From Ruminococcaceae bacterium UBA1772 (GTDB lineage Bacteria > Bacillota > Clostridia > Oscillospirales > Acutalibacteraceae): a DNA stretch of 19,370 bases. The translations under genes and the position numbers were made by a program. The DNA lies in the NCBI GenBank assembly GCA_002314645.1, contig DCGS01000072.1, forward strand, positions 14,517-33,886. The letters run 5' to 3'. The notes under the pieces are model-generated. The model saw only the letters and a program-made list of their open reading frames with translations, had not been told where the DNA came from and did no database searches. How positions within the stretch are numbered: the first letter of the stretch is position 1; each line of letters starts with the position of its first letter. Of this stretch, positions 1 to 7,428 are shown piece by piece.

Positions 1-26
1 TTCCTAAATGCCTCTTTTAATTTTTC

Positions 27-1277
27 TTAGTCGTCAAACTTGTGAATGAAAAGTCCTGAAAGGAGTTTTGGCTCAAACCAAGTTGACTTTGGTGGCATGA
101 GAGCGCCAGCATCTGCAATGCTTATGAGCTCGTCAAGAGATGTTGGGAACATTGAGAATGCAAGTACCATGTCACTTGTAGCTCTTCTTTCAAGCTCTTT
201 AAGACCACGAATTCCACCAACGAAGTCAATTCTCTTGTCTGTTCTTGGATCATCAATTCCAAGTACTGGAGAAATGAGGTTGTTCTGAAGGATTGAAACG
301 TCAAGAGATAAAACAGGGTCTGTTTCATCAAATGTTCCGTCCTTTGCTGTAAGCTTGTACCAGCTTCCGTCAAGGAACATACCAAAGGTATGTCTTGCTT
401 CTGGAGCGTAAGGTTTAACCTGGAGTGCAGATTCAACCTGGAACTTTTCACTGATTGCTTTTATGAAGTCTTCCTTTGAAAGACCGTTTAAATCCTTAAT
501 TACACGGTTGTAGTCCATAATGCGAAGCTCGTCCTTAGGGAATGCAACGGCAAGGAAGAAGTTGAATTCTTCTTTACCTGTGTAGTTTGGATTTTCTTCA
601 CGTCTCTTAAGACCAACTTTTGCAGCAGATGCACATCTGTGGTGACCGTCTGCAATGTAGAGAGCAGGAACGTCTTTGAATAATTCTTCAATTTCCTCGT
701 TGAGAGAAGCCTCATTTATAATCCAAATTTTGTTTCCAATTTCGCCTTCTGATGTGAAGTCGTAAACTGGAAGATGAGTTGCTTTCCAGTCTTCAACAGC
801 CTTTGAAATTTCTTCGCCACCCTTGTAGGTGAGGAAGATAGGACCTGTGTTTGCGTTACATTCGTCTACGTGACGAATGCGGTCTGCTTCTTTATCTGCA
901 CGAGTAAGCTCATGCTTTTTAATGATTCCGTTTACATAGTCATCTATAGATGCACAGCCGACAATACCTGTCTGCTCACGGCCATTCATTGTTTGGCTGT
1001 ATATGTAGAAGCAAGGCAAATTATCCTGCTTGCAGATTTCATCTGTTTCAAGACTTTTTAAGTTCTTTGCGGCAGTTTCATATACTTCGTCACTGTAGAG
1101 GTCTGTGCCTACTGGAAGATCTATTTCTGCCTTGTCTATATGGAGGAATGAGTATGGGTTGTCTACAACCTTTTCCCTTGCTTCCTCTGAATTCATTACG
1201 TCATATGGAAGTGCAGCAACCTTTTCTGCGTATGCAGGCATTGGTCTAACTGCTTTAAATGGTTTGAAAATTGACAT
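27..1277 (-). CDS. DUF1015 family protein (COG4198)
   Basis: A 416-residue cytoplasmic protein of the DUF1015 family, whose biochemical role I cannot state with certainty. Family hallmarks are the N-terminal FKAVRP motif, the LPYDV segment near residue 23, a HELT...K..DR..H block at about 122-136, and ADGHHR at 209-214 followed by a helix (CASAAKVGL). The DGHHR box resembles the catalytic box of ParB/sulfiredoxin-fold free-serine kinases (SerK, SbnI). In other Clostridia this family often sits next to serA/serC, so a serine-phosphate role is possible, but neither gene is in this window. There are no signal peptide or membrane segments, and the length fits the family. It starts 15 nt after the stop of the small cysteine protein, with an AGGA-type ribosome site, so it is probably the last gene of the yqfC-ylbJ minus-strand operon. 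Family is confident; function is not. Confidence 0.9.
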   Translation of the reverse strand: MSIFKPFKAVRPMPAYAEKVAALPYDVMNSEEAREKVVDNPYSFLHIDKAEIDLPVGTDLYSDEVYETAAKNLKSLETDEICKQDNLPCFYIYSQTMNGREQTGIVGCASIDDYVNGIIKKHELTRADKEADRIRHVDECNANTGPIFLTYKGGEEISKAVEDWKATHLPVYDFTSEGEIGNKIWIINEASLNEEIEELFKDVPALYIADGHHRCASAAKVGLKRREENPNYTGKEEFNFFLAVAFPKDELRIMDYNRVIKDLNGLSKEDFIKAISEKFQVESALQVKPYAPEARHTFGMFLDGSWYKLTAKDGTFDETDPVLSLDVSILQNNLISPVLGIDDPRTDKRIDFVGGIRGLKELERRATSDMVLAFSMFPTSLDELISIADAGALMPPKSTWFEPKLLSGLFIHKFDD

Positions 1278-1292
1278 TTATATCAGTCCTTA

Positions 1293-1508
1293 TTATAAAT
1301 CAAATTCGTCCTTTGTGTGTCCAGTGTAAATACCTGGTCTTCTTTTTGGAACACGCTTAAGAGGGTCATACTTAAAGGTTTTACAATATGAGTCTGTTCT
1401 CATAAATCCTTTTTTTACGCAGAGTACCATTTCTCCGTCAGGAGACACTCTGCCATGCTTACAATATGAGCATGAAGGCGATATATTTTCATTTAGAATT
1501 TTACCCAT
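1293..1508 (-). CDS. small four-cysteine (possible zinc-binding) protein, function unknown
   Basis: A 71-residue basic protein I do not recognise by name. Four cysteines are arranged as C-x2-C (SCSYCKHG, residues 13-16), then LCVKKG at about 30 and SYCKTFKYDP at about 42, a spacing that would suit one zinc site. The C-terminal third is rich in Arg, Lys and Pro (RVPKRRPG), which may contact nucleic acid or an acidic partner. It lies 31 nt downstream of ylbJ and 15 nt upstream of the DUF1015 gene, all on the minus strand, with a purine-rich GGGGGTG stretch before the ATG. Tight packing, a sensible start and the cysteine pattern argue that it is a real gene. Function is open. Confidence 0.75.
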   Translation of the reverse strand: MGKILNENISPSCSYCKHGRVSPDGEMVLCVKKGFMRTDSYCKTFKYDPLKRVPKRRPGIYTGHTKDEFDL

Positions 1509-1539
1509 TTTGACACCCCCAAAATTACATAAAATTTTA

Positions 1540-2541
1540 TCATATTTCCCGCTTTATATCAAGGTCGAATATAAGTAGGGAAGTCATTAAAAGCATTGCA
1601 ATGAATATGGTCCCAGATGCTTCAAACTGTGGCACTAGGGGCTGTGAAATGTTTGATAAAACTTCAAGACTTGAAGGGAAGAGAAGGAGAATAGTTCTTG
1701 TGGTTAAGAAAGAGATTGCGGCAGCAAGGATTCGAGCAGTTAGAAAGCGAGGGTAAGGTATACCAATGCTTTTGAGGTCGGAGAGGACCTGCGCGTGGAC
1801 GCAGAACCCTCCGAAGGAGAGGAGTGCGGACGCGAAGGGCAAAACGACCTTTGTAGCACCGAGCTTTGATATTATTTTGCTGCCGTTGGTAACTTCAAGA
1901 GTGGACAGGATTATGTCCACGCCTTTGCCACTTTTAAAGTCAGTAACAAGACTTATTAACACGGAAAATAGGACTACATAGGCGCATACGGTTACTACGC
2001 TTTGTATGCTTATGGATACGGCTTTGGTGAATGCATCGCTCAGTTGGATGCTGGTTTCTTCTTTGAATTTGAGTTCTCGTGTTTTGAAACTTCTAAAGAC
2101 AAATGCACCTATGAAGAATGTGGACACGAGTTGCGAAACAAGGAGGATTATTCCGGCTTTTATGTTCCCGAAAAATCCGACACCTATGGTGCCAATTAGG
2201 AAAGCGGGGCCTGATCCAAAACAGAAAAGGCCAAGCTTCTGGGCCGCGTCGTCGCCGATTTTTCCGCTTTCTAAAAGGGTGGATACCGTCTTTATTCCAA
2301 CAGGATATCCACCCACTGTTCCAAGCAGAATTGCGCTGAAAATAGCGCTTTTTTGGCTGCCTTTTAAGTAGATGCCAATGAATGCAGAAAGAAACATGAA
2401 TGGGAACAGAGAAGGGAATACCGTGTCAGCGCACAAGTGGCTTGCACTCCTAACGGATTCCATTACGCACTCTGTTTTAAATATTAAAAGGCAGGCTAGA
2501 AAAAGCGCAAGTAAGGTGGGAGCAACATTTCTAAACCTCAT
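1540..2541 (-). CDS. ylbJ: YlbJ-like sporulation integral membrane protein
   Basis: A 333-residue polytopic membrane protein with about eight hydrophobic segments. The first (residues about 8-24) is followed by the family motif VFPSLFPFMFLS, then GGYPVGIK and GSGPAFLIGTIG. These are the conserved loops of YlbJ and related nucleoside-recognition (Gate) proteins. In Bacillus subtilis, ylbJ is under sigma-E control and is needed for heat-resistant spores; the transported or sensed ligand is not established. The start codon lies in the ATGA overlap with the yqfC stop, giving a 4-nt overlap with no obvious Shine-Dalgarno, so translational coupling is likely. Pairing ylbJ with yqfC in one transcript differs from Bacillus, where they are unlinked. 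The last residues (DLDIKREI) end normally. Confidence 0.9.
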   Translation of the reverse strand: MRFRNVAPTLLALFLACLLIFKTECVMESVRSASHLCADTVFPSLFPFMFLSAFIGIYLKGSQKSAIFSAILLGTVGGYPVGIKTVSTLLESGKIGDDAAQKLGLFCFGSGPAFLIGTIGVGFFGNIKAGIILLVSQLVSTFFIGAFVFRSFKTRELKFKEETSIQLSDAFTKAVSISIQSVVTVCAYVVLFSVLISLVTDFKSGKGVDIILSTLEVTNGSKIISKLGATKVVLPFASALLSFGGFCVHAQVLSDLKSIGIPYPRFLTARILAAAISFLTTRTILLLFPSSLEVLSNISQPLVPQFEASGTIFIAMLLMTSLLIFDLDIKREI

Positions 2542-2744
2542 ATGGCTGAGAACTCAATTCTCAGAATGTCGCCACTTATGTACATTTCCCCGTTCGAATA
2601 TGAGGTTGTACAAAGGTTGCTCCCGCTGACAGACAACATTACATCTGACATGAGCATAGAGATGTTGTCTTCTGTGAACTTCTTTATTTCCTTGCACCCT
2701 GAAATATAGATGCTTTTTTCATTTTCCATTTCAAGATAAAACAT
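2538..2744 (-). CDS. yqfC: YqfC, YabP/YqfC-family sporulation protein
   Basis: A 68-residue protein of the YabP/YqfC family. It shows the pattern of a short beta-rich domain: IYISGCKEI near the start, then ISMLMSDVMLSVSGSNL, and finally EMYISGDILRIEF, matching the usual YqfC ending of the type I.G.I..IEF. In Bacillus, YqfC is a sigma-E-dependent protein encoded immediately before yqfD. Here it has the opposite orientation to yqfD and overlaps ylbJ by 4 nt. The ATG at 2744 is preceded by AGGGTGGTAGC. A second in-frame ATG five codons in (2729) is also possible. Both yqfC and yqfD have an almost identical GGTGGTAGC start context, mirrored across the divergent intergenic gap. Confidence 0.85.
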   Translation of the reverse strand: MFYLEMENEKSIYISGCKEIKKFTEDNISMLMSDVMLSVSGSNLCTTSYSNGEMYISGDILRIEFSAI

Positions 2745-2756
2745 GCTACCACCCTA

Positions 2757-2785
2757 GAATAAAATATGTCCTTCTAAAATATATT
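2757..2785 (+). promoter_or_regulatory. candidate sigma-E-type promoter for yqfD
   Basis: On the plus strand, GAATAAA (2757-2763) is followed after 14 nt by AATATATT (2778-2785), matching the sigma-E consensus at about 5 of 7 and 6 of 8. It overlaps the minus-strand promoter and mirrors its geometry, with a predicted start near 2792 and the yqfD ATG at 2803. The AT-rich composition makes chance matches easy, so the paired symmetry is the main support. Confidence 0.35.
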
Positions 2786-2789
2786 ATTC
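2761..2789 (-). promoter_or_regulatory. candidate sigma-E-type promoter for yqfC-ylbJ
   Basis: On the minus strand, GAATAAT (2789-2783) is followed after exactly 14 nt by CATATTTT (2768-2761). The sigma-E consensus as I recall it is KMATATT, 14-15 nt, CATACAHT; this matches 6 of 7 and 6 of 8. The expected start site near 2754 leaves a very short leader before the yqfC ATG at 2744. The known sigma-E control of yqfC and ylbJ in Bacillus supports the reading, but no expression data were used. Confidence 0.45.
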
Positions 2790-2802
2790 ATAGGTGGTAG
2801 CA

Positions 2803-3948
2803 ATGAAATTCTTGAATATATTTAGGCTTTTTCGCGGCTATGTGCGAGTAAAAGCCGAGGGTGGATTTTCTGATAAATTCCTCAATGATTTAAAGATTCA
2901 CGGAATAAATGCATTTGATGTTGAGAGAAGTAGCATGGGCGTTTGTCTGTCCGTTTTTGCAGAGGACTTTCGACTTATTCACGCATTTAGAAGAAACTCA
3001 AGTATGCGACTAAAAATACTTGAAAAGCGTGGACTGCCGTTTGTTTTATATAGACGCAAAAATCGCATAGGGGTTCTTTTTGGCCTTGCCCTTGGCCTTT
3101 TAATCGTCTACTACTTTTCGGGTTCACTCCTTACAATTTCAGTTGAAGGGGTGGACACTTTGAATGAGAACAAAGTGCGTGGGGTTTTCCAGAAAAACGG
3201 CGTTTTTATTGGTGCACGAGTGGAAGACATTGACCCACAAACCGTGTGTGACTACGCGGTTTTGGACTTGCCCGAATATTCCTGGGTTTCCTTTTCAAGA
3301 AGTGGGACAAACGGTGTCATTAAGGTCAGGGAGGCGGTCCCTGTACCAGAGGTTGAGTCACACATAAAACCACGCAACGTCATTGCAAAATATGACGGGC
3401 AAATTGTGAAAATTGAGCCGTTTTCTGGCAAGGAAGAGGTGAAGGTGGGGTCGGCGGTTGTAAAAGGGGACCTTCTAATTTCTGGGGCCGTGGATTTGAC
3501 CTCGGGCATTACGACACTTCACGCTGCGGAAGGCAACGTTATTGCAAAAACAAAGAGGGACATTGTGTCCGAGTTTTCGAGCGATTCAAGCCTTTTTAAA
3601 CGCATGAATCGCAAAGGCTATACGACCCTTCTATTTCTTGGCAAAAGAATTGGGTTCGGACGCGGAGAGAATGCGTACGAGAGCTACTTTGAATACGACG
3701 GGATACTTATTCCTGTGGGCCTTGCATCTTCCTTTAGATATAAGGAAAAACGAGTGGAATTGCCAAGAGAAGAAGAGTATCTTTTGTGCCTCAACGATCT
3801 TTTTCAAAAACAGGAAGAAAATATGAAAAACGAAGACATTCAGAGCGTTAAGGTTAAATATGAGTTCTCTGAGGAGGAAACTATAATAACAGCAAGTTAT
3901 ACGCTTCTAGAAGATATTTGTGACTACAGTTACATAAATGTTGAGTGA
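2803..3948 (+). CDS. yqfD: YqfD sporulation protein
   Basis: A 381-residue sporulation protein of the YqfD family. The N-terminal soluble domain (residues 1-85) opens with FLNIFRLFRGYVRV. One transmembrane helix spans about 90-111 (VLFGLALGLLIVYYF), after the typical RRKNR positive cluster. It is followed by a large domain beginning LLTISVEGVDTLNENKV, a POTRA/FtsQ-like opening, and containing GTNGVIKVREAVPVPE and the DGQIVKIEPFSG repeat-like beta region. YqfD is made under sigma-E in the mother cell and is required for normal sporulation; its exact role is not settled. I chose ATG 2803 over GTG 2794, because the earlier codon lies inside the AGGTGG ribosome site. The neighbours are divergent yqfC upstream and phoH 179 nt downstream. 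That gap is AT-rich with only a weak imperfect hairpin (3988-4034) and no convincing promoter or terminator. Confidence 0.9.
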   Translation: MKFLNIFRLFRGYVRVKAEGGFSDKFLNDLKIHGINAFDVERSSMGVCLSVFAEDFRLIHAFRRNSSMRLKILEKRGLPFVLYRRKNRIGVLFGLALGLLIVYYFSGSLLTISVEGVDTLNENKVRGVFQKNGVFIGARVEDIDPQTVCDYAVLDLPEYSWVSFSRSGTNGVIKVREAVPVPEVESHIKPRNVIAKYDGQIVKIEPFSGKEEVKVGSAVVKGDLLISGAVDLTSGITTLHAAEGNVIAKTKRDIVSEFSSDSSLFKRMNRKGYTTLLFLGKRIGFGRGENAYESYFEYDGILIPVGLASSFRYKEKRVELPREEEYLLCLNDLFQKQEENMKNEDIQSVKVKYEFSEEETIITASYTLLEDICDYSYINVE

Positions 3949-4127
3949 ATGCTGAATTTCTTGCTGGGTGAAATACACGTAAATAGCCTTGTTATGCCTA
4001 ATTCCTTTATGCATAGGGTTTAATAGCATACAAGAAAATTCTGTGAAATTTATATAAAATGTCAATTATAATTTTATTAAATATATATTATAATTAACGC
4101 TGTATTATTAGTGGGAAGTGTTCTTAA

Positions 4128-5096
4128 ATGGCAGAGAAACTCATAACCTTTGACAGCATTGAATGTGTTGCTGGGCTTTTTGGGAGTTTGGATGAAAACA
4201 TAAAAATAATTGAAGATGAGTACTCTGTTAACGTAATTGCAAGGGGAGACACTCTTAAAATTACAGGGGATGCTGAAAACATTGAGAAATGCTCTAGAGC
4301 CATTGATGGACTTCAGGTTTTCTTAAAACGCGGAGACCCATTAAATGAACAGAACATAAGATATGTTATAAACATGGTCAGTGAGGGCACTGAAAGTCAA
4401 ATAGCAAGACTTATGTCTGACTGCATTTGCATTACTTCTTCAGGAAAGCCAATTAAACCAAAGACACTTGGTCAGAAGCGTTATGTGGATGCCATTCGTG
4501 ACAACACAGTAATTTTTGGTATTGGTCCTGCAGGTACAGGTAAAACTTACCTTGCCGTTGCCATGGCTGTTAAGGCATTCAAGGCAAAGGAAGTAAACAG
4601 AATTATTTTAACAAGACCTGCTGTTGAGGCAGGCGAAAGTCTTGGCTTCTTGCCAGGTGACCTTCAGCAGAAGGTAGACCCATATCTTAGACCTCTTTAT
4701 GATGCACTCTTTGATATGCTCGGACCTGACAGCTTCCAAAGACAAATGGAACGAGGAACTATTGAGGTTGCACCACTTGCATACATGCGTGGTAGAACTC
4801 TTGATGATAGCTTCATAATCCTGGATGAAGCGCAGAACACAACATCTGAACAGATGAAAATGTTCTTAACACGCCTTGGTTCAAATTCAAAGGCAGTTGT
4901 AACAGGAGACGTAACGCAAATTGACCTTCCTGGTGGTAAGAAATCAGGACTCAAGGAAGTTACAAAAATTCTTAAAAACATTGATGGTATTAAAACTATC
5001 CGCTTCAATGAGACTGATGTGGTCAGACATCATCTCGTACAGGAAATTGTAAAAGCCTATGAAAAGTATGCGGAAAAGAATAATACCAGCAAATAA
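4128..5096 (+). CDS. phoH: PhoH-like ATPase
   Basis: A 322-residue PhoH family P-loop ATPase. The N-terminal 60 residues form a small KH-like domain. The ATPase domain begins near residue 115 (GQKRYVDAI) with Walker A GPAGTGKT at 133-140 and Walker B FIILDEAQN at 229-237. TRPAVEAGESLGFLPGD (about 162-178) is the family signature, resembling the N-terminal half of superfamily-1 helicases. PhoH proteins are cytoplasmic and are associated with RNA metabolism, often beside ybeY, as here (19 nt downstream). The ATG is preceded by GTGGGAAG at a suitable distance. In Bacillus, pgpH (yqfF) lies between phoH and ybeY; it is missing here. Confidence 0.95.
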   Translation: MAEKLITFDSIECVAGLFGSLDENIKIIEDEYSVNVIARGDTLKITGDAENIEKCSRAIDGLQVFLKRGDPLNEQNIRYVINMVSEGTESQIARLMSDCICITSSGKPIKPKTLGQKRYVDAIRDNTVIFGIGPAGTGKTYLAVAMAVKAFKAKEVNRIILTRPAVEAGESLGFLPGDLQQKVDPYLRPLYDALFDMLGPDSFQRQMERGTIEVAPLAYMRGRTLDDSFIILDEAQNTTSEQMKMFLTRLGSNSKAVVTGDVTQIDLPGGKKSGLKEVTKILKNIDGIKTIRFNETDVVRHHLVQEIVKAYEKYAEKNNTSK

Positions 5097-5115
5097 AACG
5101 AAGGTAGGGGTATAA

Positions 5116-5616
5116 ATGGCAAATAAAATTAAAGTTGTAATTACAAATGACCAGAGCGCCGTTAAAATACCAAAAGGAATGAGAATGCTCATTCGTCGTT
5201 GTTGTACTGCTGTACTTACAATGGAAGAATTTAATGGTGATGCAGAGGTTTCTGTAAAGCTCGTAGACAACGAACAAATTCGTGAAATGAATGCTACATA
5301 CAGAAACATTGACAAAGAGACAGACGTTTTGTCTTTCCCTTTAGGCGTAGATGGTGTTTATGATGTTAATCTCTCCACAGGAGAGGCTCAGCTTGGAGAC
5401 ATTGTTCTTTCAGTTGAGAAGGCAATTGAACAGGCTGAACGCTACGGTCATAGCCTTCAGCGTGAGGTAGGTTACCTCACAGTTCATTCAATGCTTCACC
5501 TCCTTGGTTACGACCATGAAAATGGTGGACTTGAACTCTTACATATGAGAGAAAAAGAGGAACAGGCATTAACAGAGCTCGGTCTTAAAAGAGACGGAAG
5601 CTACTACATGGAATAA
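5116..5616 (+). CDS. ybeY: YbeY endoribonuclease / rRNA maturation factor
   Basis: A 166-residue single-domain metal-dependent RNase of the YbeY (UPF0054) family, acting in 16S rRNA 3'-end maturation and ribosome quality control. The zinc site is visible as HSMLHLLGYDH at residues 124-134, with the three histidines in the invariant H-x3-H-x5-H pattern. The conserved R..N...R..D..TDVLSFP region is present at about 56-74 (REMNATYRNIDKETDVLSFP). Length is usual. The start is supported by AGGTAGGGG upstream. Its position between phoH and era fits the normal cluster, with only 11 nt to era, so they are probably co-transcribed. The dgkA and cdd genes that often intervene before era are absent. Confidence 0.96.
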   Translation: MANKIKVVITNDQSAVKIPKGMRMLIRRCCTAVLTMEEFNGDAEVSVKLVDNEQIREMNATYRNIDKETDVLSFPLGVDGVYDVNLSTGEAQLGDIVLSVEKAIEQAERYGHSLQREVGYLTVHSMLHLLGYDHENGGLELLHMREKEEQALTELGLKRDGSYYME

Positions 5617-5627
5617 TCGGAGATATT

Positions 5628-6518
5628 ATGGAAAGCAAAACCGCTTTTATTGCAATAGTTGGTTGTCCAAACGTTGGTAAATCTTCACTCCTCAACAATA
5701 TGATTGGACAGAAGGTTGCCATTGTTTCAAACAAACCACAGACAACACGCACAAAAATTATGGGCGTGTTAACCTTAGATGAAACACAGCTCGTTTTCAC
5801 TGACACACCTGGTTACCACAGACCAAAGAACAAGCTCGGTGAAAAGATGATTAAGGCTGTAACAGACAGCGTGTCAGGTGTAGACGCGTGTCTTTTCGTT
5901 GTTGAACCAGAGGGCGACCTTCGTCCTGCTGAAGAGGAACTCATTCAGAAGTTTAAAAAAGAAAAGCTTCCAGTAATCCTTGCCATCAACAAGATAGACA
6001 CAGTTGAAAATAAGGAAACACTTGCACTTAGAATTGCAGAGCTTTCAAAGCTCTACGACTTCACCGCAATTGTACCGGTAAGTGCTGTTAAGGGCGTTGG
6101 CGTGGACGAGCTTCTTGACGAACTCATTGCTCTTTCACAGCCATCAATTCACTTCTTCCCAGACGACGCCTTAACAGATCAACCTGAGCGTGTAATTGCT
6201 GGTGAAATTATCCGTGAGAAGATGCTTCGTCTCATGGACAAGGAAGTGCCACACGGCATTGCCGTTAGTATTGAAAAAATGCACGAGCGTGAAGACTCGG
6301 GCATAGTTGACATAGACGCAGTAATCTACTGCGAAAAAGAAAGCCACAAGGGTATAATAATTGGCAAAAAGGGTGCCATGCTCAAGAAGGTATCCACCTA
6401 TGCCAGAGAAGACATGGAAAAGTTCTTTGACTGTCACATTAACCTCCAATGCTGGGTTAAGGTCAAAGAGGGCTGGCGCGACCGCGAAGGCCTTATTCAC
6501 AACTTTGGGCTTGATTAA
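5628..6518 (+). CDS. era: GTPase Era
   Basis: A 296-residue ribosome-assembly GTPase that binds the 3' end of 16S rRNA. All G motifs are intact: G1 GCPNVGKSS from residue 12, the G2 switch PQTTR at 37-41, G3 DTPG at 59-62, G4 NKID at 121-124 and a G5-like SAVKG. The C-terminal KH domain has the GKKG loop (IIIGKKGAMLKKV, near residue 245) and ends normally with HNFGLD. The ATG is preceded by CGGAGA and lies 11 nt after ybeY. In most Firmicutes recO follows era directly. Here a nested palindromic repeat begins 6 nt after the stop, then a hydrolase gene, and recO is found beyond it on the opposite strand. Confidence 0.97.
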   Translation: MESKTAFIAIVGCPNVGKSSLLNNMIGQKVAIVSNKPQTTRTKIMGVLTLDETQLVFTDTPGYHRPKNKLGEKMIKAVTDSVSGVDACLFVVEPEGDLRPAEEELIQKFKKEKLPVILAINKIDTVENKETLALRIAELSKLYDFTAIVPVSAVKGVGVDELLDELIALSQPSIHFFPDDALTDQPERVIAGEIIREKMLRLMDKEVPHGIAVSIEKMHEREDSGIVDIDAVIYCEKESHKGIIIGKKGAMLKKVSTYAREDMEKFFDCHINLQCWVKVKEGWRDREGLIHNFGLD

Positions 6519-6523
6519 TTGCA

Positions 6524-6595
6524 ATGAGTCAATGGGGACGGTTCTCATTGACTCATTTTATTATGAGTCAAACAGAACCGTCTCTGCTGACTCAT
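6524..6595. repeat. Short nested-palindrome member of the GGGGACGG repeat family (element A)
   Basis: A 72-bp inverted repeat starting 6 nt after the era stop. The left half (6524-6556) and right half (6563-6595) are near-complementary around a 6-nt centre (TTTATT), and each half is itself a palindrome. The word TGAGTCA or its complement occurs four times (6525, 6549, 6564, 6588). It encloses GGGGACGGTTCTC on the left and CAGAACCGTCTCT on the right. The right half matches the end of element C (hairpin, then about 3 nt, then CAGAACCGTC). There is no T-run, so it is not a canonical terminator. Confidence 0.85.
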
Positions 6596-6612
6596 AGATA
6601 GGATGTATCTAA

Positions 6613-7428
6613 ATGGAAAAGAAGACAATTTTTAATCTACTTACTTTGGTAGCGTTGCTGTTTGCAATAGCTGGCCTATATTTCATAAGCAATTCAATTG
6701 CAGGAAATAGCTCGTGGGCTCTTCCTCTTGGCCTTGCTTGTGTAATTTTAGGCGGTGTGGTTAATACCGTGCGAGGCAAAGTTGGCAAGGAAATTCAAGA
6801 TGCAGAAAAGAAAAAAATAATATACATTCATGGAAAGGGCGGAAGTGCTGCTGAGGCTAAACATTATGAACAGCTCTTCCCTGAGTACGATGTAATTGGC
6901 TTTGACTACAAGTCTGAGACACCTTGGGATGCCGAGGTTGAGTTCTCAAAGTTTTTCAAGGAATTTGGTCCTAATAGGCATGTAGAAGTCATAGCAAACA
7001 GTATTGGTGCATTCTTTTCACTCAATTCACTGAACGACTACGCCATTAAAAAAGCATACTTCATTTCACCAATAGTAAACATGGAAAAGCTCATTTCTGA
7101 TATGATGATATGGGCTGGTGTAAACGAGGATGAGCTTAAAGAAAAGGGAACAATAGAAACAGACTTTGGTGAAACTCTTTCTTTTGAATATCTTACTTGG
7201 GTTAGGGAACACCCATACACCTGGAATATTCCTACCTCTATTCTCTACGGTAGTAAAGATAACCTTCAGTCCATTGACACAATAAAAGAGTTTGCTAGTG
7301 CGATTCATGCCGATTTAACAGTTATGGACAACGGTGAACACTGGTTCCATACAGAAGAACAGATGAAATTCTTAGATGATTGGCTAGTTGGGGACGGTCC
7401 TTTTTTCGTGCAAAAATGCTCGAATTAG
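6613..7428 (+). CDS. Membrane-anchored alpha/beta hydrolase, substrate unknown
   Basis: A 271-residue protein with two N-terminal hydrophobic segments (about 8-27 and 35-51), then a compact alpha/beta-hydrolase domain. KIIYIHGKGGSA (68-79) gives the oxyanion strand and HG loop. VIANSIGAFF (127-135) is the nucleophile elbow with Ser130, where the usual first glycine is alanine-asparagine. LYGSKD places the acid at Asp216, and GEHWFH the base at His243. The small lidless domain resembles RBBP9/YdeN-like hydrolases. No substrate can be named. The natural domain end is FLDDWL (to 258). The following 13 residues and the stop codon are read out of repeat element B, so the C-terminus appears to have been rewritten by the repeat. 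The start is preceded by AGGAT. It lies between era and the convergent recO. Confidence 0.8.
   Translation: MEKKTIFNLLTLVALLFAIAGLYFISNSIAGNSSWALPLGLACVILGGVVNTVRGKVGKEIQDAEKKKIIYIHGKGGSAAEAKHYEQLFPEYDVIGFDYKSETPWDAEVEFSKFFKEFGPNRHVEVIANSIGAFFSLNSLNDYAIKKAYFISPIVNMEKLISDMMIWAGVNEDELKEKGTIETDFGETLSFEYLTWVREHPYTWNIPTSILYGSKDNLQSIDTIKEFASAIHADLTVMDNGEHWFHTEEQMKFLDDWLVGDGPFFVQKCSN

Noticed and set aside
1529..1540. ATAAAATTTTAT palindrome between ylbJ and the small cysteine protein as a promoter or operator
   Set aside because: Pure A/T palindromes are expected by chance in AT-rich gaps and there is no matching -35 at a sensible distance.
2006..2371. Open frame antisense to ylbJ, 121 codons long
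   Set aside because: It lies wholly inside the well-supported ylbJ gene, has no ribosome site and shows no recognisable protein features.
3988..4034. Imperfect hairpin CTTGTTATGC ... GCATACAAG after yqfD as a terminator or riboswitch
   Set aside because: The stem has a bulge, the loop is long, no T-run follows, and nothing around it matches a riboswitch core I know.
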